Source: Pomphorhynchus laevis
Taxonomy: Eukaryota > Acanthocephala > Palaeacanthocephala > Echinorhynchida > Pomphorhynchidae
NCBI GenBank assembly: GCA_012934845.2
Contig: WNNJ02000098.1
Span: 101,963 to 165,962, forward strand
Length of the DNA: 64,000 nt
Direction: 5' to 3'
Position numbers and translations under genes: made by a program. Of this stretch, positions 1 to 10,345 are shown in pieces. Position 1 is the first letter of the stretch. Every line of letters begins with the position of its first letter. The notes beneath the pieces are model-generated. The model was not told where the DNA came from. It worked only from the letters and a program-made list of their open reading frames with translations, and searched no databases.

Positions 1-478
1 ACATTTCCCTTAAACCCTTCGTCCGTGACAAGGTCCGCTCGTCTAACTTAATTCTCCGTGACATTCGCCGTATCCGCCCCCTTATCGACTTCCGTTCTTG
101 TATGTCTCTTCTTTCATCGCTTCTTTTCCTTAAAATCGATTACTGCCTTAGCCTTTTCGCCAATTCTCCAAAATCCATCATCCTACCCCTACAACGAATA
201 ATCAACACCGCCGTTCGAGTGCTCTTTCGTCTCCGTCGCTTCGACCACACATCGTTCCTAATTACTTCAACAACTACGGTCTCCGATCCTTCCTCGTCGC
301 CGCCTCACTCGCCTGGAATCAACTCCCTCTCGACGTCCGCCGCGCCCCCTCCTTTATCACATTCAAACACCTCCTCCGTTCACACCTTATCGACACCTGA
401 TTCACAGTTTTGTTTTGTTGTGGTCATGTAAGCGTGCGCTGGCACGCATTTGCCAAGTTAAAATAAATCCTATTTTAA
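1..478 (+). mobile_element. CR1-type LINE, 3' end (copy B1), cut by the window edge
   Basis: This is the 3' end of the same CR1-type family as the long minus-strand copy at 18,514-22,790. The two match closely, reading this one forward and the other reversed, through the end of the reverse transcriptase ORF and into the 3' UTR. The 3' UTR carries a small hairpin (GCGTGC..GCACGC) and ends in AAATAAATCC. Compared with the long copy, about 180 nt are missing where this one passes from CCACACATC to TTCCTAATTAC. No long reading frame remains, and the 5' part lies outside the window. It abuts LINE C sequence at about 480 and probably inserted into it. Family identity is seen directly; the CR1 label comes from the RT and endonuclease motifs of the longer copy. 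Confidence 0.8.
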
Positions 479-479
479 C

Positions 480-700
480 AAAAAATTTAAGAATAAGTCT
501 GTTGTCTAAATGGAAGACTAGGAAAACGAGATTGTCCACGATAGGAAGAATTGTAGAATTTAATGATACAGAGGAAGGTTCTACGCCGAAGCGTCGAGGA
601 AGGATCCACATTATTTTTGATTTATTAGGATTCAGAGAAAGACAAAGAGAAGACAGATGATTGAAAATTGAAACAAGACAGTTCGAAGCTGAAACACTAA
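480..700 (-). mobile_element. CR1-type LINE C, 3'-most piece (RT C-terminal region)
   Basis: Read on the minus strand, this piece gives MWILPRRFG followed by a segment that parallels MWILPRKPN in LINE B2 (about 19,150-19,350). It is therefore the C-terminal part of a CR1 reverse transcriptase. Its right edge (GAAACACTAA, 691-700) corresponds to the point where the same element resumes at about 4,949 (GAAAACTAA). LINE A1 has been inserted between the two pieces, and these near-identical words look like its target-site duplication. It is more diverged from B2 than B1 is, so LINE C is a different, older subfamily. Confidence 0.7.
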
Positions 701-889
701 TAATAAAGGTTTTTTAATTCAAAAGGTTAAATGAGACATACAAAACAGAAAAGTCAATAGTCAATAACAACCAAAAAAGTTTGTATTCAACCATGGTAGT
801 CTTCTTAATACATCTTCTTACGGTCACAGGTCCATGGGAATCTGAGCCCACTAACCGATCCAACACGCCGCCTTTCGACTGAACTACCC

Positions 890-1910
890 GGGGTCTTTCA
901 CCCCCCCCCGAAGAATCCAATCGAGACGGACTATGCTGGGTAAACAAGAGACGAGGAGCTTAAGAAACCTTAGCCTTTGCTCTGGTAAACGTGCTCTCGA
1001 AAAGAAGACTAATCCTGAGATAGCCCAAGTGCCCAAAAGGCGCACGTGGGCTTTCCCTTTCAACAACAGATGCTGAGCCCGTTTCAGGGCCAATCTAGGT
1101 TTCTTCAGGATACGTTTTAGTCTATCCAGGTCCAGCTTTCGACGACCAGTTCACCGTAACGGTGAATCCCAGGTATTTTACTCGACTTGTGAAAGTGGGA
1201 AGTGGTTCAGGGGCAAATATGAAAGAAAACGCCGAGAGTGCTAATCTCTTAAGTTTTTGCTTTGTAGCAGGGGTGCTATGAAAGAAGACCACCTGCGATT
1301 TAGCTGAGTTTAAAATAAGATTGGATATGGGTAACTGGTCTTTTAATCTTAAAAAGAAACTGCTGATGTCAGAGACAACGTCTTTACACCTATGTCTAGT
1401 GAACAGGGCTGTAGTGTCATCATCGTACACCACAAGACGTTGTTTGCGTTTAAATATTTTGAATAATTTAATGGAGGCAGCAAGGTATAAGATAGGAGAA
1501 AGTGGGGAACCTTGAGGCACACCCGTAATAGGGTAGAACTGACGCGCATCAGGGTCGTCTTCATAGTAAAAACGCTTGGTATACAGCAGGATCTCCACTC
1601 TGTTCACAATTCTCGCAGGCAACCCGAGAAACCAGAGAGAAGAGATCACAGAAAGAAATGGAGATGCGGTCAAATGCAGCAGAAAAATCAAGAAAAACAG
1701 CCAAAACTAGATGATGGCTACTATCCCGACAAAACTGCTCCACCTCACCAAATGCTGAATGAACCAAGCAACTTTTGACAAACCCATGAAAACCTGGAGG
1801 GATCAAATTACGCCAACTTAAATGGTCGCAGATTTTACGCGCAAGCGCTTTTTCGTAAATCGACACGAGGGCATTTTGAATCGAAATGGGTCGCAGATCT
1901 TTAGGGCATG
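890..1910 (-). pseudogene. LINE A1 ORF2, reverse transcriptase part (broken)
   Basis: Motif A is visible as VFLDFSAAFDRIS and motif B as GVPQGSPLSP. Motif C reads VYDDDTT where YADD would be expected. The frame is interrupted several times, including stops between the fingers and the palm and a frameshift near the 3' end. The C-terminal stretch (ALKRAQHLLLKGKAH) is shared almost word for word with copy A2. Domain order and the motifs are seen directly. The enzyme would have carried out target-primed reverse transcription in the family, but this copy cannot. Confidence 0.75.
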
Positions 1911-2699
1911 ATCAGGATTTTTTCTTAGGAATAAAAACACGCTTACTAATATTGATGCCTGCTACATCGGATGGGGAGGCTAAAAGCATTGTGACGGCCA
2001 CCTCTCTTCTCTGATCAGCTGTCAAAAGCTGACAGACCCGAGAAGAAAGTGGAGCGACGGATTTGGATGGTGCCCGGGAGTTGACCCCAGGAGTAAAGGA
2101 TATCCGTGACAGATAGATCCCTACTCCTGAACTTACGCTAAGGCGAGATTGGTTGAGGTGATGAAGTGGCTCCATATTTGTGTAGGGCTAGTGACTCCTC
2201 TAAAACTCTATCAATGCCTACATTCCCTATCCAACCCAATGCTCTATCCTTCCAGCAAACAAACTTCTCCTTCTTGAAAATCTTCCAAGAGGAAAATTGA
2301 GAAGGATTAAGACGAGCAATACTCGTCCTAATGGGGGACATTGTGAGCAGAGCCCCCCCTTTGTTTGAGGTCTTGAGTGAAGAAACAGGAAGTTCTGGAT
2401 TTACAAATAGATTTGAAATAGAGGCCGCTATCAACGCTTGGACCTCTCTTTGAAACGAAACCAAACGCTGATCCATAATCGACAACAGCTCGCTGTCGGA
2501 CACCCTGGTTGCTGCCTGAGAAAAAGAATCAGGTGCCGGCTTAGACCAAAGGCTTAGACCATTGGCTCCAACCCAATGCCCTTTCCTTCCAACAAACAAA
2601 CTTCTTCTTCTTGAAAATCTTCCAAAAGAAAGACTGAGAAGGAATAAGGCGAGCAATACTCGTCCCATCCTTACTCAGCTGGAACCTATATCTAGTGCT

Positions 2700-3610
2700 C
2701 CAGTATTCATTCGAGAGAGCATGTCTGGCGGAATTAGAGAGATTAGGGAGGTTAAGCAATTTCGCTTGGACCTTGAGTTTCGTCGGAGTGGGATTGTATA
2801 TACGACCTTTATAGGTAGTCGATAGAAATCGCGGTAGCTTGCGAAAAGAGGTAGGTATTAAATTCGGTCAAACTCTCATTTCCTATTCTGGGAAAGAGTT
2901 GGATAGCCGCTTGAAAGAAGGCCACTCTGATCGGATCAAAGTGAAACCTCCTTCGAAGCAACGTATCTTCCTCAATTCTCCAACGAATTAGGTCATGAGA
3001 GGTGGACAATTGCTGGCGCGACTGCTCCGTGCAGAGGGGTTTTAACAACCACCTTGAGTGAAGCAGTAAAATGTCGAGGATAGAATTTGTTGATGTGCAA
3101 TGAAAGGTAGGTGACGGGGTTTGTGAATAAGAACCGTTCCTAGCTCTGCAAAGTGCTGCATTGATTCAACGACCAATTTTGTCGTTGAAATCCCCAAGTA
3201 TCATGTCGTAACCGCTGTCAATAATACCATCTAGGAGGTCACGGTTCATGTGAATTTTTCCTGGACAGATGTAGACATTGGCTAGACTGAGGCGTTTACA
3301 ATTATTACTGAGTGAAACTACTGGACAAGAAAGGACTGACATTAGTAGGTTAATAGGGGAGGACCTTAAGGAGCACTTAACTAAGGTTAAGAGTCCTTGA
3401 GATGAAGAGGAGTGATGTGGGGTTATGTACGGAGTATAGTGGGAACAGCTATGCTTTGGGCTAAATCGAGTAATGTCATGGGGAAGACGGATAGAACGAG
3501 TATCCTGAAAGACTATGACATCTGCATCTCTACCGGATAGAAGTCTAAGGGCAGAAGCACCTCCCGAATTCCAACTGAAGGATATTCAGTGAAAAAGGCT
3601 CACGAGTACT
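2700..3610 (-). pseudogene. LINE A1 ORF2, endonuclease part (broken)
   Basis: The region aligns with the A2 endonuclease start at 23,408-23,599, which reads NILQWNSGGAS and DIMVLQET, the usual opening of an APE-type LINE endonuclease. Here the same region is broken by stops. The stretch near 2,810-3,048 (RQQLSTSHDLIRWRIEE) parallels A2 22,845-23,189 and is the link between endonuclease and reverse transcriptase. APE-type nucleases nick the target DNA; this copy is not functional. Confidence 0.6.
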
Positions 3611-3639
3611 CTGCATTGCATTAGATTAGCTGGGTGCGA

Positions 3640-4850
3640 TTGCCTTGATCTAGTCGAAGCTAGGGCGGAAAGATCGCCCTTTCCACCATAATCCCCTACT
3701 GGGGAAGACACTTGCCCACGGCATTATCTTCATTTCCCATGAGTGCAACGGCATCATCTCCGGCCTTAGATTTTGATATTTTCCGTTCTTCACAGGAGGA
3801 ACTCTTTGTGACGATGCTGCTCTTGTCTTTGATTTCTTCAAAGCCGGAGGGTCGGCGATTACTGGAGGGGTAAAAATAAGGCGAGCTGTTTCTGAATCAA
3901 GTTCTCCAATTGCTTGAAGATAGCTTGTCTTGTTGAGTCGACTAACCTGATGATGTCGTTGTCAGTCATTCTACCCGCAACTGTACCAAAAGTCACAGGG
4001 TTATCTTTTTTATTGAGGTGGGATGAGCAGTGTTGGGAACAATACAGTTTGAAGTTCGCACACTTTCTGGACCACGCCGGATCGGCTCCTCCACAATTTG
4101 AACACTTGGGCTGAGAGGAGCACTTCCCGCCAACTTGCGGTCAATTCTTTAAGCCGCATACCCCACAAGACTTCTCCTTAACACATCCAGAGCCCATGTG
4201 GCCCCATTTGTGGCAAGTATTGCAGTGCGGGTAAGTTAGCTCGTCAGTGCTTATGAGTTTAAACATTTGGTTATGTCCCAAAAATGGGTTACAGGCGGCT
4301 TTTGTTAGAATCTCATCATTATCAATGGAAGAGGACGCAAGAGCTATCGGGAAAGGAAATCCGTTCTTCCCAGTCATGTACCGAAGTTTGTTAGTCCAAA
4401 TAGTCTCTTTATAGACTCAATATCCTTCTCATCCAGGAGGGGAGGAAGATTCGAAATTTTGATGGAAGCTTGAATAGGTTTAAATTGTATTGTGTCAGCA
4501 TCCATTAATTCGTCGTGGAAAAAGTTTCATACTCCTTCGCAAGGTCCCAGGAAACGAATGAGATCTTGATTTCAGTTTCAAAGTAGCGTACTGAGTGGAA
4601 TAGGACTCTATTATTATATTTTTCAGTAAACTTCCGCAGGAATATGTTAAATAACTTATGGCGCTCTATTGGCGCTGATAGCTTAATAACCGCCAGATTT
4701 TTTTCATTTGAGTATTAGGAGAAGTTCCCCAATTACCTCTTTTACGGTAGATGACAACAACCCATTTACCTCGTTTGATATTGTAGACGAAGTTACCAGC
4801 ATTTTTTTGTGTTTATACGGTATTCTCCGATTTCTGTTGCAATTGTATAA
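3640..4850 (-). pseudogene. LINE A1 ORF1 (gag-like, zinc knuckles; broken)
   Basis: Near 4,141-4,377 the minus strand reads YPHCNTCHKWGHMGSGC followed by CGVCGLKN. This is a CCHC knuckle plus the start of another, the usual RNA-binding module of I/Jockey-group ORF1. Copy A2 has the matching YPYCSRCDKWGH at about 24,160. Near 4,704-4,850 the N-terminal part NRRIPYKHKK parallels NRIPTKKE in A2. The ORF is broken into short frames. ORF1 proteins of this group coat the element RNA. Confidence 0.65.
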
Positions 4851-4948
4851 TCCTTTGATCCTCCGATAACGCACAATTGGCTCATTGAATTTTTGATCAT
4901 TAGATTGTAAGTGGTTAATTAAGTAGCCAAGAAAGTTCAAATTAGTGA

Positions 4949-5466
4949 GAAAACTAAGATCATGAATACAATAAGCAGGTGCGTGAGCATGAATGATAAT
5001 GTCATAAGCATATTGCATAAGATGAAAATTAAATGTATGAGAAATAGAAGACAAATCACCGAGAAGAAGAGAGAAAAACAAAGGGCCTAATACGGAGCCT
5101 TGTGGAACACCGGACGGAATGGAAGAAGAATAAGAAAGAGAATAGTTAAAAAACGCGAAAAGTACGGTTTGATATATATGAAGAAAACCAAGCCACAGTG
5201 TGTAAAGAGAAGCCATAATTATACCGAAAACGATGGAGAAGAATCGAGTTATCGACGATGTCGAAAGCAGATGATAGATCAAGAGAAACTATGACACTAC
5301 ATAATTTTTGATCGCGCGAGATGAATAAGTCGTTATAAACTTTAAGACGGGCAATTTCAGTAGAGTGATTAGAGTGAAAAGCAGCTTGGAAGGGAGGGAA
5401 CAAGTTGGAGGAAAATAGATATGCATTAACTTGCTTGAGAACAAGACGCTCAAGGAGTTTAGAGAG
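4949..5466 (-). mobile_element. CR1-type LINE C, middle piece (RT palm)
   Basis: The minus strand reads SLDLSSAFDIVDN (motif A), SGVPQGSVLGPLFFS (motif B) and YAYDIIIHAHAP (motif C, normally YADD). All are CR1-like. The left edge continues the piece at 480-700 and the right edge continues at 9,365, so this is one element opened by two later insertions. One good frame spans 5,146-5,403 and another spans 4,704-5,282, but the lower part of the latter is LINE A1 sequence, not CR1. Confidence 0.75.
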
Positions 5467-5587
5467 TGTCGTAATGTAAACGAAGTCTAAACCAAAGAGG
5501 TTTTATTTATCAATCTAGAAAACAATCAGTTTATAAAAACAGTTATATATACTCATGTCAATTAGAGATTATTGACTATATACCACA
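5467..5587 (-). repeat. 3' LTR of the gypsy element
   Basis: 121 bp, almost identical to 9,244-9,364. It is preceded on the element strand by a purine-rich tract (AGGGGAAGAA) and followed by GAGAG, which duplicates the sequence on the other side of the element. Confidence 0.9.
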
Positions 5588-8500
5588 TTCTTCCCCTACA
5601 TAATAGTTTGAAAGATAAGCAGGTTGACCTCGCTGTCTTTTACTTCTTCGTACCTCGTTGTTAGATTGGTTGACTTGAGTAGTAATCGTCTGCCTATCCA
5701 AATTCAAGTTTGATTGGGTTGATGTAGCTTCTTCGTTGCTATTTCCGTCCATTGCTTGGGAGGAGGCTTCCTCAAAGTTTGATAAGTTAAGATCTTGGCT
5801 TATGGATGTCGTTGTTGGATGTAGGAATTCCTTTTGGTTAGTATTGTTTGACTCTGCAATTGTTCCATCACGACAATGATAGTTGATCTTCAGGGCAAGG
5901 TGTAGTCCCGCGTTGAAACGTGGAAACGTGCCCACTTTTTAGTTGTATTCTAGCGTAGTGCTGGTTCGATTCTAGCAACAGTGCTTCTTGTACCACATTG
6001 TCTCCTTTATTACGACAACGAACCAGAACCGGCCCCAAATTTAAAAGCCAACTTGGTAGCGAACGGCCTGTTGAAGATCCTCGGTCGTACTTGAACATAC
6101 GTTCATGAGGCGTTGCGTTGGTAGATGTACACAGCAAACACCGAATTGAGTTCAGCACAGAAGGCAAAACTGACGCCTAAGACTGTATTGGTAATTTCGC
6201 ATCCAACACCGATAACTGAATTCCACGCCATATCGTTCCATTTAATCGCTCACATTGGCCATTGCCCCGCGGATTGTAAGAAGAAGTTTGGCTTGTAGCA
6301 ATCCCAAGTGAAGATGTAAACACTTTGAATTCGCGTGACACAAAAGCGCTTCCTCGGTCTGAGTGCAAATATTTCGGTGTCCCAAAAAGGTAGAAAAGCT
6401 GCTTTAAGCATGTTATAACTGATTCGGCAGAAGTATCACAACACGGAAATGCCCACGGAAACCTTGAAAACTCATCGACGACCGTCAGTATATATTTTGC
6501 GTTTGTTTTACTGGGAAGTGGACCCTTGAAGTCGATTGACAAACTTTCAAACGGTTGAAGTGATTTGATTAAGACGCTGTTGGGAGGACGATAGAATCTC
6601 GGCTTTATCTTTGCACACGTTGAACAAGAGTTTACAACTTCCCGTATATCACTTAAAGAAAATGGCAAATTCTTCGCCCTGACATAATGCCACAATCTTG
6701 TCTGACCAGGATGACATAGTGAACGGTGTAATTTTATTAAGTCTGATTGAGAAGTCGTTACGCCGGAGCATGCTAGTCGTGATAAAGCGTCCGCTGCTAC
6801 GTTGTCAACGCCGGGACGATAAATGATCTCAAAGCGAAATTGGGATAACTCTAATCGCCAGCGTTCAATTTTTTCATTTATTATCATATTCGAATGTGAA
6901 GACATCATATAAGCAACTGATCTTTGATCTGTAATAACTCGAAATGGACGTCCAATGAGGTAGTGACGCCATTCTTTAAGAGCTTCAGTTATTGCCAGAG
7001 CTTCTAATTCAATCGCTGGATTGCGCTTTTCATGTTTGGACAGTACTCGCGAAAAAAAAGCAACTGGTCTACCATGCTGGCTCAAGGTAGCCGCTATCGC
7101 TACTTTTGATGCATCTGTCTCTACTTCAAACGGTAAATTTTCATCTATACACGAACGGAAGGCACACATTAAAGCTGCTTTTATATCCTTTAAACTCTTC
7201 ATTGCTGATTCACCCATGGGAAAATTTGTCTCTGTAGCAAAATCTCGAGCGCGGTGCGCAAAACCAGATATCCAGCGACAATAGTAAGTTAGCAACCCCC
7301 GCAGATGGGAATGTTCGGTTGCATCCGTCGGATTCTTGAGCTCGAAGATTGGTCTAGTTCGTCGTGGGTCGGGCTTAATCATTCCGTTCTCAATACACTG
7401 TCCCAAAACGCTTATTGACTCGGATGCGAACACACTCTTGGTTTCGTTTAATGTTAGATGTTATTTTCTTGCCATGGCTAAGAATTTCTGGAGGTTTGCG
7501 TTATGCTCTTCCCTATTCTTTCCTGCAATTAAAATGTCGTCGAGATACGAAAAGACACCAGACAATGCTTCTCTGTCAATTAAACTATTCATGATGCGCT
7601 GGAACACTGCTACACCGTTTGTGAGCCCGAAAGGCACTCGTTTGTATTGATAAAGGCCTTCAGCAGCCTCGAAAGAGGTGAACTCTTTTTCGGATTGTAA
7701 AATAGGTAGTTGATTGTAGGCATCTTTCATATCCACGCATGAGAATATTCGATAGTTCGAAAGCTTGTCTATTAAATCATCCGTTCGTGGCAAGGGAAAT
7801 GCGTCGAGCAATGTGAATCGATTGATCGTCCGTGAATAGTCGATCACCATTCTTTGTTTTCCCTGAGAATTTGTAACAATGAGTGCTTGTGCCCTCCAGG
7901 GGGATGAACTTGATTATATGATGCCGTTTTCGAGAAGTCGCTTTACTTCTGATTTAATAAATGCGTCCTGACTAGGAGTTCGTCGACAAGATTTTGTTTG
8001 CAATGGACGAATATCGATACTCCTATGTTCAAATAACGGATGTGGTTCAACATGCATTGCTTCCAGGGCCCCAATAACAATCGGTGCATGCATTCCTCCA
8101 AACTCCAGTGCAAGATGCTTGAAACGCCTGAGAAAAGGATGGCCCAAAATTACATCAGCACAAAGGTTGTCTAGAACAAAACACTTGACACCATAATATT
8201 TTTCGCCCATTAACTCCAAATCGAGAGCAACTGTTTCCCTCAATACCCTTTGAAAAGAAGACGATGCCATCCGAGCAATTTCGTAACACTTAGTAGTTGA
8301 CCGTTTACAACGTTTTATCATGTTTGACGATATAAAATTTGAACTGCTACCAGTATCTATCAGAGCATTCATTTTGATACCGTAAGCCATTATAGAAACC
8401 ATGGCGTTCTTGAGACCCGGAGAAGAAAGCTGTGAAATTTGAGCAATCTCTATTGAATTCAAGTCAATCGAATTGCGCTTCCTGGACATGCACATTTTGG

Positions 8501-9229
8501 CAAAATGACCGACTTTTTGACACGATCGGCATTTAACTTTTAGCGCCGGGCATTGGGCTCGAGGATGTTTTGCATTTCCACAGAAGAAACAAGATTGACG
8601 GGTAGCATTAACTTGAATTGCCGGAGAGTCGTCCGTCATATTTTCACTACTAGCTGCAACATTAATAGGATCCATCATTTGCACAGGTTGACAAGAGTAC
8701 GAGTTAGCTTGTAATTCGGCCTGTTCAAGCGATCGAGCAGCTTGATAAGAGTCGCCCAGCGAAAGCTTTGACCACTCCAATAAACGTTGACGGATGCTCG
8801 AAGAAGCCAACCCTCGAATAAACGAATCGCGAACGTACTCATCGTGATAACGCTTCGCATTTACATCCTCAAAATCACATGATTTTGCTAAATGCAGTAG
8901 TTCATGTAGAAACTGATCAATGGTTTGTGGATAAGCTTGCTTGTACGTTGACAAAACGTGTCGTTGAAGCACCACATTGCGCGGCTTTACGAACAAAGCC
9001 TCTAGAGCAAGCATTGCATCTGCAAATATTTCGGTAGACTCGATGTATCGAAACAGATCTGCACTGATCAGGTTCGTTAATAGTGGCATTTTATGCTCTT
9101 CTCTAAGATCGGGAATACAAGAAAGAAACGCATTTAATCGAGTTTTCCAATGCCTCCACTGTGTTTCTGAATCCGTCGAATCCTTTGACAATGAAAGCAC
9201 ATCTGGTTTCAACAGCTTGTCCATAACAA

Positions 9230-9243
9230 ATTGATAAATAAAT
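9230..9243 (-). promoter_or_regulatory. Candidate primer-binding site, complementary to the element's own LTR
   Basis: Directly inside the 5' LTR the element strand reads ATTTATTTATCAAT. It lacks the TGG start of the usual tRNA-primed sites. Thirteen bases (9,242-9,230) are the exact reverse complement of LTR bases 9,291-9,279. That is the layout of self-primed elements of the Tf1 group. The complementarity is seen directly; the priming role is inferred. Confidence 0.45.
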
Positions 9244-9364
9244 TGTCGTAATGTAAACGAAGTCTAAACCAAAGAGGTTTTATTTATCAATCTAGAAAAC
9301 AATCAGTTTATAAAAACAGTTATAGATACTCATGTCAATTAGAGATTATTGACTATATACCACA
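9244..9364 (-). repeat. 5' LTR of the gypsy element
   Basis: 121 bp, beginning TGTGG and ending CGACA when read on the minus strand. A TATAAA box lies at 9,312-9,307 and an AATAAA signal at about 9,283-9,278. It is flanked on the outer side by GAGAG. The length is very short for a gypsy LTR. It differs from the partner copy at 5,467-5,587 at about one position. Confidence 0.9.
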
Positions 9365-10345
9365 GAGAGGGCTAGGAGAAGTGAGATATATCGGTACTAA
9401 GATGGTGGTGAAGGGTCGAAAGATTGCTTTTTGAGGAGAGGGCGAACAGTGGCGCATTTCCAGTTGGAAGAAAATGTGCGGTTGTGAATAGACAAGTTAA
9501 AAAAGTGGTTAAGAAAGATAATATAGATGAGCAGATATTTTTTAGCAAGTGAGTGTGAATTATGTCAGAAGGAGATGTTATATTAGGTAATGACACAATA
9601 ACCGTAGAACCTTCATCAGACGAAACAGGAAGAAGGTGGACCAGCTCTGTGAGCGTAGTATTTGAAGATAAGAGAGGATACAATGGGTATATGGGTAGAA
9701 GATAAAGTAAATTAGATAGCTTAGATTGTAGATAAGAAACAAATTCATCAGGATTTATGTTGCAAAGTGTAGATGATCGTGAAAGAATTGAGTTTACGAT
9801 TTTCAATGAGATTTAGAGTTGAAAGAAGACTCGCGTTGATTTCGCCAAAAGAGAGTACGCTTTAAACGCATAAGAATATTATGGAACGACAGAGCGAAAG
9901 ATAGGAAGAAAGGAAATTTTAAGTGATTGAGTTTGAAGAACGTTTAAGTAAGCGATTAAACACACGAAAAGAGTCACGGAGTCGACTCTTAGAAAAACTA
10001 CATTCGGATTGTGCAAGTGCTGAAAACGTAGGGGTCGAATAAGCAGAAGGTTATTAAAGATTTTCGTAAGTTTAGAAAAAAACAGAATGAAGAGATCATC
10101 GTGAGAGATAGTTAAGAGGAAGTGAAAAGAGTGAAGAATTGAGTAAGGCTGTGCAGAGAATAGGGATATCGAGAAGTTCCAGGGTCGACTCGGTGTGGAT
10201 AATGCTGGAGGCGGAGAAGGAGGATGGGGACGAGTAAGAGTGGCACGGAAATGATCGGACAAATCAGGATAAGTCATTGACAAAGAGGTATAGTCATCGA
10301 AGCAGTTGAGAACAGCAGTGATGTCGGGAGCACCGCCGATAATAG
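9365..10345 (-). mobile_element. CR1-type LINE C, 5'-most preserved piece
   Basis: The minus strand contains YPDLSDHFRATL, the SDH motif at the end of the endonuclease (about 10,230-10,283). It then has the linker and thumb-side segment IVSLPNITSPSDIIHTHLL near 9,560, which parallels VLMSLPNKTSPAVLLHTHIL in LINE B2 near 20,090. It ends at the gypsy insertion on the left. Frames are long in places (9,372-9,806 and 9,879-10,283) but shifted relative to each other. The 5' end of the element is lost at about 10,345, where plus-strand CR1 sequence begins. Confidence 0.75.

Larger units (their letters stand above)
701..4948 (-). mobile_element. I/Jockey-group LINE, near full-length copy A1
   Basis: This non-LTR retrotransposon reads right to left. 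Its 5' end is near 4,948, ORF1 with zinc knuckles runs about 4,850-3,640, ORF2 (endonuclease then reverse transcriptase) runs about 3,610-890, and the 3' end is near 701. Copy A2 (16,745-18,513 plus 22,845-24,890) matches it along nearly its whole length, so the boundaries are supported by comparison. The RT carries GVPQGSPLSPIL, a form typical of the I/Jockey/R1 assemblage rather than CR1. Both ORFs have many stops and frameshifts, so the copy is dead. It sits inside LINE C with a roughly 10-bp imperfect target duplication. Clade assignment is inference; LINE identity is firm. Confidence 0.8.
5467..9364 (-). mobile_element. Ty3/gypsy LTR retrotransposon (fossil, recent)
   Basis: This LTR element of the Ty3/gypsy group reads right to left. 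It has a 121-bp LTR at each end, each bounded by TG and CA, and a 5-bp GAGAG duplication at the insertion site. The parts in order are: a gag-like region with two CCHC knuckles (about 8.5-8.6 kb), an aspartic protease with a DTGSS motif (about 8.35 kb), reverse transcriptase (about 7.4-7.9 kb), RNase H (about 6.8-7.15 kb), and integrase with an H-C zinc-binding part (about 6.6-6.75 kb) and a catalytic core (about 6.2-6.55 kb). A short C-terminal tail lies near 5.6-5.95 kb. A polypurine tract (AGGGGAAGAA) precedes the downstream LTR. The element is broken by roughly four or five interruptions. The LTRs differ at about one site, so the insertion is recent. It sits within LINE C. Confidence 0.9.

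Noticed and set aside
102-431. 109-codon plus-strand ORF at the left edge
   Set aside because: It is a shifted frame of the CR1 3' end, created by the internal deletion relative to copy B2.
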